A stretch of 5,166 nucleotides of DNA from Bacillota bacterium (lineage in GTDB: Bacteria; Bacillota; Clostridia; Monoglobales; Firm-18). Position 1 is the first letter of the stretch, and each line of letters begins with the position of its first letter. The DNA lies in NCBI GenBank assembly GCA_023228885.1, contig JALOAJ010000072.1:1-5166 (forward strand), read 5' to 3'. The translations under genes and the position numbers were made by a program. This document shows, piece by piece, positions 1 to 5,166 of the stretch. The notes below the pieces were generated by a model. That model did not search any database. It was not told where the DNA came from and saw only the letters and a program-made list of their open reading frames with translations.

Positions 1-145
1 GTGCATTAGCATGTTCATTTTACCCTTGACAATTCATAAACGAGCATTTATACTCTACTAAAGCAAGGGGTAGGCTTTCTTGCATTAATTTTGTACCAAC
101 TTTTCATCTTTACTTTACACTACCTTTCCATTATATTATAATAAA
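1..145. other. AT-rich intergenic region, no convincing gene or strong terminator
   Basis: This is the sequence downstream of the beta-helix gene stop. It holds two face-to-face promoter candidates, listed separately. A weak hairpin (GCAAG at 63-67 with CTTGC at 79-83) extends by G-U pairs only in the plus orientation and lacks a proper T-run, so it is not called a terminator. Minus-strand ATGs at 107 and 18 start very short or truncated frames with poor ribosome-binding context. Confidence 0.6.
26..54 (+). promoter_or_regulatory. Sigma-A-type promoter candidate reading rightward, antisense to the beta-helix gene
   Basis: On the plus strand a perfect -35 box TTGACA (26-31) is followed after 17 bases by TATACT (49-54), a five-of-six match to the -10 consensus. 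The predicted start is near position 61. No plus-strand gene follows; a transcript would run antisense into the 3' end of the beta-helix gene. The match is good, but function is unproven. Confidence 0.35.
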
Positions 146-158
146 CTAATTATGTAAA
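130..158 (-). promoter_or_regulatory. Sigma-A-type promoter candidate reading leftward out of the window
   Basis: On the minus strand TTTACA (158-153) is followed after exactly 17 bases by TATAAT (135-130), predicting transcription from about position 123 toward the left edge. It overlaps the last codons and stop of the beta-helix gene and could drive the next gene leftward, which is not in the window. The area is AT-rich, so a chance match is possible. Confidence 0.4.
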
Positions 159-3100
159 GTCCCCGCATGTTTTTTTAACCCTATTTCGGAAAACGGTATC
201 GGCTTAAACCCAGGGATGTGTGAGAAAACCTCAGCATTTTGAATAAGGTTGAAATTCCTTTCGGAAAAATCAACAAAGCCCGGATTTGTTTGCGCAACAA
301 AATTATTGCTTGTTACAAGCGTTGCATTATCTTTTTGTTGGATTATGATGTTCTCCGATTGCATGTCGACATTATAAAAAAGATTGCTTTCGCATGAAAT
401 ATGCCTTGATTTTTTATAATTTGCATTCCAATCATCCCAGAAGCTTAATAATTCCGGGTAATTATCGGCGTAAACGCTACCTTCTACAATGTTATATTCT
501 TCAAACGATGCTTGCCAAGCTGATGTTAAATCATGGTTTCCCAAAGAATGTGCAGATACATACACGCCATTTCTTGTATCTATAAACATATTGTTATTTA
601 TCGAAACATATGAAGCGCCGTTTAAATGTATCGAATGATTACCCGTGCTATTGCCGAAGCTTTCGTTTCCTATTTTATAAAAGATATTTTCTTCTACTGT
701 AAACCCCATGGATTGATTATCAAAGTATAGCACATGTGTGGCCATTTTTTCGTTACCGATATCATGAAAATAGTTTCGCCTTATTGTGTGACCTCTCATT
801 TGCGGCCATTGACCGGTATGTGCGTATACAGCGCCCATGTCCGAAAAGTCATAATTTGCATTGTACACCTCGTTATATTCAATGAGATGGTTATTCCCCC
901 TTAGAATAAGCGCTTGATGCGGGGCGTTATATATTTCATTGTGTGAGATTTCAAAGCCGGTTCCGTTTAAATATACAGCGGGTTTATACACCTTAATATA
1001 GTTTGACACATCGTGTATCCTGCAATTTTTCACAAACAAGTTTTCTGCCTCAAGGGAATAGCTGCTCGGATTTGAAAGGTGCACCCCGAATTCACCAACA
1101 TGGTGTATTGCACTGTTTTTTATACCGCTGTTTTTCGCTTTATTAAATCTCACTCCAGCGTTTGCCACATTTTGCACTTCAATATTGCTAATAATAATAT
1201 TTTCGCAAAAATTGTTATTGCCGACTACCGTTATTGCCCCTCTCCTTCCATAGTCGAACACAAAGTTTTCTATAAAAACATTACTTACATCATCAAGCCT
1301 GAAAAAGAACTGCTTGTTGTCCGTAAGGCTTATCGTGCAGTCTGCAAATTCAAATTCTGCCGGTGGCATTAAATACAAAATTCCATTTTCCCTGTCAATA
1401 TAATACTCTCCCGGTACATCCAACTCCTCCAGCAGATTTTCATAGAAATGATAATTAGGGGCAAAAGTTGTTTTAATTCCCGATATTTCTCCGTAAGAAA
1501 GTGTTATATGACCTTTTTGCGCATCAATATGAGCTATTTTGTTATAAGACCATTCCCAAGGGCTTCCAAAAATTCCATCAACCCAAATTTCATCGGCATC
1601 TTGCCAGTATTGAAATCTGTTGTGCCCAACTTTAAAAGTGCCGCCTTCTGTATTAAAGTTAGCGTCTCCCAGAGTTGGACCAATATTTATTATTTCCGAA
1701 TATGCCACCGTATCGTTGTTCGGCCATCGCGCCAATGTCATCTTTTGTCCATTAATATATAACATAATGGGAGGCATGCCTGATGTAATGTTAAACCCTC
1801 TCCTGCCATTTTCTCCGCAATTCGAAATGCCTGCCTGCCTTAAATCAAGCTGCAGCACCTTATTCCTTGCATTTTCATCAATTATTCGCGCTAAAACCCA
1901 AGCGTCTTCAACCGGTGCAAACATATTTTTGTCAATATCCTTTGCCCCGTAAAAAGTAACCCGTTCACCGTCGTATCCCTTGTATGTAATCGGTTTGCCC
2001 GGTTCGCCGGAATCAAAGCTTGTAAGTTCAAATGATTTATTCGTTTTATATATGCCTTCTCTTACATAAACCGTAACGCCGCCTTCGGGCAGACCGCCTG
2101 TTTTCATTTCCCTTATTTCATCTCGCGCCTTCTCAAGCGTTCTAAAAGGCTCCCCTTTTGTCCCTTTATTTGCATCCGAGCCGTTTAATGCAACATACAT
2201 CTCATTTTTCGGGCTTGGTAAATACTGCTTTGCAACCTTTTTGCAAACGGGGCTAAGGTTTTCTTTATCCCAAATATAAAGTTCCGCAGTAATGTCTTTA
2301 ACATCTGTTTCGCCAAAATCAATGCTTAAGGCAATTGTTTCATCAGCAACCTCGGCTGTCATATCCTTGCTTAAAATCTCCATTGCCAAAAGTTTGTTTC
2401 CGTCGGTTTTTATGGCAAGGCAAAAAATTAAAGAAGCAGCCTCATCTATCTTATTGATAAAATTCCTTGGCTTAACGCTTGCCGTCAGTTTGCACCAATC
2501 CTCAAAATGCGTTAACTCCTCATTGTTTTTAATAATTCTAAAGGTTTGCATTATGTAATTAATGGTATATTCAGCGCTGCCATAGGGGGTTTCTACATTG
2601 ATAATCGCAGTATTTTCATCCAAATCATCATAGCTGATTACCGCTTGTTGGTCGAAAGGAACAGCATTGATTATAGGTTTTGCTTCGTCTGCATTCATGT
2701 GCACCGTTATATTTTTTTGCGTTGGGTCAAACCCGGTCAACGAATATCCGTCCAACTTTATATCTTTTAATGCGGCAAGCGAATAAATTTTAAAATCTTT
2801 TACTTGCATTTCATACGGTTCAGTAACAGCAACCGTTCTGTGTATTATAACGGTTCCGCCTTCAGGAACGCCATCATCAATGCTAAGCGACCTTTCAATT
2901 TCCCCCTGGGATATATAGGCGGTAACATTAGAGCCTCTTGCCACCAGTCTGACCGTCTGTTCTTTTGCAACATCTATTCCTTCAAGGGGCACAACCCCTG
3001 TGCCCACCTCTGTGCCCCTTGGATAAAGTAAGCGGGCTTTATATTGATTATTTACATAATAAAACTGCAATTGAACAGTTCTGCCCACCGTTGTAAAATT

Positions 3101-3457
3101 GTCTTGATTACCCTTAATTCTAATAGATGCAAAAGCGCTTTCCGCCGAGATTGAAGGCGGGTTTGCTTTAAATTTCACCTCATACACCGCATCACCGTAC
3201 ACATGCTGCATTGGCTCCTCACGGTTGGTGTTAAGACGCATTCCGTTCGGAACGGCATTTGCTGTCAGCCCCATCCAACCGTCGTGGTATTCATAAACAT
3301 TATCATTAACGCCATATACCCAATCAGCGGTATTTTTAACGCTTAAGCTATCCTCAAATAATATAATTTTTTCATTTGCAAAAACAGCAAGGGGGATTTC
3401 CGCCAAAAGTGTGGCAATTGTTGCAATAAAAACAATAAAAATAATTATCTTTTTTAT
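146..3457 (-). CDS. Secreted multidomain right-handed beta-helix protein, GH141-like glycoside hydrolase
   Basis: This is a probable extracellular glycoside hydrolase of about 1,103 residues (numbered from the ATA codon at 3457). Residues 1-27 form a signal peptide. Residues ~28-227 look like a concanavalin/LamG-type jelly roll, ~230-301 like a cadherin-like beta-sandwich (LKDIKLDGYSLTGFDP), and ~305-413 like an Ig-like module (AELYIWD). The parallel beta-helix spans ~419-1082. It opens with YVALNGSDANKGT and LPEGGVTVYVREG, carries LLEELDVPGEYYIDRENGIL at ~675-694, has repeated N-x-I/F rungs at ~725-967, and ends with FKPIPFSEIGL. These signatures are typical of GH141-like proteins; characterised GH141 members include an alpha-L-fucosidase and a xylanase. 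Asp873 in SDMGAVYAH is a candidate active-site residue, by inference only. No dockerin, SLH or LPXTG anchor is seen, so the protein is probably released. The first conventional start, TTG at 3406, lies inside the signal peptide and has no ribosome binding site. The substrate cannot be told from the sequence; a non-GH141 beta-helix lyase or epimerase is the alternative. Confidence 0.85.
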   Translation of the reverse strand: MKKIIIFIVFIATIATLLAEIPLAVFANEKIILFEDSLSVKNTADWVYGVNDNVYEYHDGWMGLTANAVPNGMRLNTNREEPMQHVYGDAVYEVKFKANPPSISAESAFASIRIKGNQDNFTTVGRTVQLQFYYVNNQYKARLLYPRGTEVGTGVVPLEGIDVAKEQTVRLVARGSNVTAYISQGEIERSLSIDDGVPEGGTVIIHRTVAVTEPYEMQVKDFKIYSLAALKDIKLDGYSLTGFDPTQKNITVHMNADEAKPIINAVPFDQQAVISYDDLDENTAIINVETPYGSAEYTINYIMQTFRIIKNNEELTHFEDWCKLTASVKPRNFINKIDEAASLIFCLAIKTDGNKLLAMEILSKDMTAEVADETIALSIDFGETDVKDITAELYIWDKENLSPVCKKVAKQYLPSPKNEMYVALNGSDANKGTKGEPFRTLEKARDEIREMKTGGLPEGGVTVYVREGIYKTNKSFELTSFDSGEPGKPITYKGYDGERVTFYGAKDIDKNMFAPVEDAWVLARIIDENARNKVLQLDLRQAGISNCGENGRRGFNITSGMPPIMLYINGQKMTLARWPNNDTVAYSEIINIGPTLGDANFNTEGGTFKVGHNRFQYWQDADEIWVDGIFGSPWEWSYNKIAHIDAQKGHITLSYGEISGIKTTFAPNYHFYENLLEELDVPGEYYIDRENGILYLMPPAEFEFADCTISLTDNKQFFFRLDDVSNVFIENFVFDYGRRGAITVVGNNNFCENIIISNIEVQNVANAGVRFNKAKNSGIKNSAIHHVGEFGVHLSNPSSYSLEAENLFVKNCRIHDVSNYIKVYKPAVYLNGTGFEISHNEIYNAPHQALILRGNNHLIEYNEVYNANYDFSDMGAVYAHTGQWPQMRGHTIRRNYFHDIGNEKMATHVLYFDNQSMGFTVEENIFYKIGNESFGNSTGNHSIHLNGASYVSINNNMFIDTRNGVYVSAHSLGNHDLTSAWQASFEEYNIVEGSVYADNYPELLSFWDDWNANYKKSRHISCESNLFYNVDMQSENIIIQQKDNATLVTSNNFVAQTNPGFVDFSERNFNLIQNAEVFSHIPGFKPIPFSEIGLKKHAGTLHN
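3377..3457 (-). other. Sec signal peptide of the beta-helix protein
   Basis: Reading from the ATA codon at 3457 gives two lysines (KK), then a long hydrophobic core (IIIFIVFIATIATLL), a polar break (AEIP), and a cleavage-like end LAVFA followed by NEK. Signal peptidase I would most likely cut after the alanine at residue 27 (V at -3, A at -1). The n-region lysines and most of the core lie upstream of the TTG at 3406. A protein started at TTG would therefore lack a working signal peptide, which supports the longer gene model. Confidence 0.85.
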
Positions 3458-3464
3458 ATCTAAA

Positions 3465-3471
3465 CCCTCCT
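3465..3471 (-). promoter_or_regulatory. Strong Shine-Dalgarno AGGAGGG deciding the start of the beta-helix gene
   Basis: AGGAGGG is a near-perfect complement to the 16S rRNA 3' end. It lies 7 bases before the ATA at 3457 and 58 bases before the TTG at 3406, so it can only serve the ATA (or a codon immediately next to it). An in-frame TAG at 3472-3470 overlaps the site and closes the frame upstream, so no earlier start exists. Confidence 0.85.
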
Positions 3472-3511
3472 AACATCCCAAATTGTTATAGCGGAACTTT
3501 TACCCGTTATG

Positions 3512-4177
3512 TTAATATAAGTTTCTTCCGGACAATAAGCTATTCATTTTTTCTATGCTAAAGCCTTTAAGATTTTTAATTTTATATGTAGCCGCCGAAT
3601 CATAGAAAGCATTGCCAACTCCTATGGTTCTTATACCGGCGGCGGCAGCAGCTTCAACCCCTGAGGAAGCATCCTCAATAACTAAACAGTTTTTTGGGAG
3701 CATTCCAAGCTTTTCGCACGCTTTTATAAAAACATCCGGAGCCGGTTTACTGTTTTGTATGTCATTACCGTCAACTACTGCATCAAAGCAGTTTTCAAGA
3801 CCAACTTGTTTTAATATTAAACCTGCATTCTTGCTTGAAGAACCTATGGCCATTGCAAAAGAATTAATTTTTAATTCTTTTATAAATTGCTTAATACCCG
3901 GCAGGATGTCATTTTGATTAATGTCTTTTACAAATTCCTTGTAATAGTTATTTTTATTATTACACATCCTTTGCTTTTGGGTTTCCGTATATTGTTTATT
4001 TGCCTTTTCCAAAATAATTTCAAGACTTTGCGCCCTGCTCACACCTCGTAACCTGTCATTGATAATTTTATCAAAATAAATTCCTTCTTCGTCAGCCATT
4101 TTGCGCCAGGCTTTATAATGGCACTCATCGGTTGAAACGATAACACCGTCTAAATCAAAAATAATCGCTTTTATCAT
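3512..4177 (-). CDS. pgmB: Beta-phosphoglucomutase (HAD superfamily)
   Basis: This cytoplasmic Mg-dependent enzyme interconverts beta-glucose 1-phosphate and glucose 6-phosphate through beta-glucose 1,6-bisphosphate. The 221-residue product matches the usual family length. It has the HAD motif FDLDGV with nucleophile Asp8 and acid/base Asp10, His20 in the cap hinge (ECHYKAW), GVSR with Arg48, SSSKN at ~113-117 for phosphate binding, SKPAPD with Lys144, and IEDASSG with Glu168-Asp169 for magnesium. These align with the Lactococcus lactis enzyme with a one-residue shift after the cap loop. The cap has LRG where LKG is usual (Arg44). I chose ATG 4177 because MIKAIIFDLDG matches family N-termini, and GGAG lies 9 bases upstream; GTG at 4180, 6 bases from GGAG, is almost as good. 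The open frame also runs back to an ATG at 4213, but that adds 12 unlikely residues. The gene sits 36 bases behind the GH3 gene and is probably cotranscribed. The enzyme usually consumes the product of GH65 disaccharide phosphorylases. Confidence 0.93.
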   Translation of the reverse strand: MIKAIIFDLDGVIVSTDECHYKAWRKMADEEGIYFDKIINDRLRGVSRAQSLEIILEKANKQYTETQKQRMCNNKNNYYKEFVKDINQNDILPGIKQFIKELKINSFAMAIGSSSKNAGLILKQVGLENCFDAVVDGNDIQNSKPAPDVFIKACEKLGMLPKNCLVIEDASSGVEAAAAAGIRTIGVGNAFYDSAATYKIKNLKGFSIEKMNSLLSGRNLY

Positions 4178-4186
4178 CACTTGTTT

Positions 4187-4199
4187 CTCCAAACCTCCT
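4187..4199 (-). promoter_or_regulatory. Tandem Shine-Dalgarno-like sites before pgmB
   Basis: Two purine-rich sites lie between the GH3 stop and pgmB: AGGAGG at 4199-4194 and GGAG at 4190-4187. The second is spaced correctly for GTG 4180 (6 bases) or ATG 4177 (9 bases). The stronger AGGAGG is 16 bases from ATG 4177, which is too far to be ideal. Both fall inside the open frame extension that begins at 4213, arguing against that ATG as the true start. The closeness to the GH3 stop suits translational coupling. Confidence 0.6.
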
Positions 4200-4213
4200 G
4201 CCCTTGCCGGCAT

Positions 4214-5166
4214 TTATATTTCAATATCAAAAAAGCCGGGCAAACTTAAGGGGCTTTTACCGTAAGCTTTTTCTTCGCCAAACCAAACTTTTACAGCGGC
4301 TCTTTGAGTAGAAGGCGTGTCGCTGTATGCGTTTATCATATTAGGCACAGTAGGCATCTCATGTATCTTATATGGGTCTCCGAAAGATGTAAATATCACA
4401 CAAGGGTGGTCAAGCCAAAAACTGCCCCACATGGTGTTGGCAAACTCACTATCCATTCTAAGCGTTCCATACCGCGGGGGAACAAAAATGTTCATAAAGA
4501 CGGCATCAAATTGCGGGGCCATTTCAACAATTTGGTTGCCGGTAGGGTTTACAATATGCCGAACCTCAAACCCACGGTTTTCAAGCTCACTGTCGATTAC
4601 CTTTAGGTCTTCCATTTTACCCCTCAACCCCCTGCCAAACATCCATGTAACGGTAAGCACTTTAGCAGCAGACTTAAGCTGAACAGGAAGTGAATTTTCT
4701 TCATTTCTGATAACTGTTATGCTGCGCTTGGCAATTTCCTCTCCATACTCAACATATTTTCCCTTTTGTTCCTTTGTTGCTTTCGGGACATCCCTTTTAT
4801 CAAGTAATCCAACTTGTTCTTTCAACAAAAGAACACGCCTAACCGCATCATTTAGCCTTTCCTCGCTAAGTTTCCCATCAATTACCGCTTCTTTCATCCA
4901 CCGCGGGTCGTTTTCAACATCTGCCCATAAATACACATCTGTGCCCGCTTCAATTGTACGCCATGCCCGTTCACTTTCCTTTGCATGGCTTGTAAAACCC
5001 GCCATCGGCGCTGCATCTGACACAATTACCCCTTCAAACCCCAATTCTTTGCGTAAAAAATCGATTTGCAGCTTTTTACTTAGCGTTGCAGGGGTTGGAC
5101 CCATGTATGCTTTTATGCCGCCGTCTATAAAGGGAAGCCCTATATGCCCGGACATAACCGAAAGCA
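4214..5166 (-). CDS. Glycoside hydrolase family 3, NagZ-like, C-terminal part (start outside window)
   Basis: This is the last ~317 residues of a GH3 enzyme; the 5' end is cut by the window edge, so the true start and any signal peptide are unseen. The end of the (alpha/beta)8 barrel is visible: SVMSGHIGLP, PATLSKK, then FLRKELGFEGVIVSDAAPM, whose Asp (codon 5017-5015) is the expected catalytic nucleophile. AGTDVYLWADVENDP and LNDAVRRVLLLKEQVGLL close the barrel. The rest is the second alpha/beta sandwich domain, with SITVIRNEENSLPV, VIFTSFGDPYKI, QRAAVKVWFGE and a terminal GKSPLSLPG. The VMxxHI and PATLS signatures match NagZ/YbbD-type beta-N-acetylhexosaminidases more than three-domain beta-glucosidases, and no fibronectin III domain follows. 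The His-Asp acid/base loop that would confirm this subtype lies upstream of the window. The TAA stop abuts an ATG in the next frame, and pgmB follows in the same operon. Substrate could be a beta-GlcNAc, beta-glucoside or related beta-linked sugar. Confidence 0.9.
   Translation of the reverse strand, partial: LSVMSGHIGLPFIDGGIKAYMGPTPATLSKKLQIDFLRKELGFEGVIVSDAAPMAGFTSHAKESERAWRTIEAGTDVYLWADVENDPRWMKEAVIDGKLSEERLNDAVRRVLLLKEQVGLLDKRDVPKATKEQKGKYVEYGEEIAKRSITVIRNEENSLPVQLKSAAKVLTVTWMFGRGLRGKMEDLKVIDSELENRGFEVRHIVNPTGNQIVEMAPQFDAVFMNIFVPPRYGTLRMDSEFANTMWGSFWLDHPCVIFTSFGDPYKIHEMPTVPNMINAYSDTPSTQRAAVKVWFGEEKAYGKSPLSLPGFFDIEI

Noticed and set aside
1..27. Possible start of the next leftward gene: ATG at 18 with AAGGG just upstream on the minus strand.
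   Set aside because: Only six codons are visible, and the site-to-start spacing of 4 bases is short. It cannot be distinguished from chance within this window.
63..83. Hairpin as an intrinsic terminator of the operon.
   Set aside because: The stem has only five Watson-Crick pairs with a large loop, and neither orientation is followed by a proper T-run. In the operon direction the G-U extension is lost.
48..107. A 19-codon minus-strand frame (starting MKSWYKINARK) downstream of the leftward promoter, a possible leader peptide.
   Set aside because: There is no Shine-Dalgarno sequence within a useful distance of the ATG, and no attenuator-like pair of hairpins or repeated codon pattern.
394..2770. 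Several plus-strand open frames of 63-110 codons across the beta-helix gene.
   Set aside because: They are shadows on the opposite strand of a gene with clear domain structure. They have no ribosome binding sites or recognisable protein features.
3375..3476. A minus-strand ATG at 3476 opening a short cysteine-rich frame that overlaps the signal peptide region.
   Set aside because: It is out of frame with the large gene, ends after about 33 codons, and its ATG lies upstream of the AGGAGGG rather than after it. The cysteines come from TGC/TGT triplets created by reading the T-rich signal-peptide codons in another frame.
3485..3517. Internal promoter before the beta-helix gene (TATAAC with an upstream TTAACA on the minus strand).
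   Set aside because: The spacer is 19 bases and neither box is a full match. The 54-base gap between same-strand genes is explained well enough by one operon.
3612..4682. Plus-strand open frames of about 100-120 codons opposite pgmB and the GH3 gene.
   Set aside because: Their protein sequences have no family resemblance, while the minus-strand products carry full catalytic motifs over the same bases.
146..5166. A defence system, mobile element or CRISPR array.
   Set aside because: There are no recombinase, transposase or nuclease motifs, no terminal inverted repeats, and no regularly spaced direct repeats. All coding space is explained by carbohydrate-metabolism genes.

Overview
The window looks like part of a polysaccharide- or oligosaccharide-degradation operon from a low-GC Gram-positive anaerobe, most likely a member of the Clostridia. 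This is inferred from AT-rich coding sequence, strong AGGAGG-type ribosome binding sites, and the domain mix of the large secreted protein. No taxonomic marker is present. All three recognisable genes lie on the minus strand and read from the right edge to the left.

From right to left, the layout is as follows. (1) Positions 5166-4214 hold the C-terminal part of a glycoside hydrolase family 3 (GH3) enzyme of the NagZ-like type; its start is outside the window. (2) Positions 4177-3512 hold a complete beta-phosphoglucomutase (pgmB), a HAD-fold enzyme converting beta-glucose 1-phosphate to glucose 6-phosphate. It starts 36 bases after the GH3 stop. (3) Positions 3457-146 hold a large secreted right-handed beta-helix protein of about 1,103 residues. 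Its catalytic part resembles GH141, and three beta-sandwich modules precede it. It begins 54 bases after the pgmB stop. The remaining 145 bases at the left edge hold no convincing gene, but carry promoter-like sequences on both strands.

Together the genes suggest extracellular cleavage of a plant-type or host-type glycan by the beta-helix enzyme, followed by processing of imported oligosaccharides by the GH3 enzyme and pgmB. pgmB implies that something in the pathway makes beta-glucose 1-phosphate. The usual source is a GH65 phosphorylase, which is not in the window. A GH3 enzyme acting as a retaining phosphorylase is a more speculative alternative.

The most notable direct observation concerns the start of the large gene. 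A perfect Shine-Dalgarno sequence sits 7 bases upstream of an ATA codon, and that codon opens a textbook signal peptide. No in-frame ATG or GTG is available, and the only TTG lies inside the signal peptide. The gene therefore either uses a very rare AUA start or carries an ATG-to-ATA change. No mobile elements, CRISPR arrays, tRNAs or rRNAs were seen.
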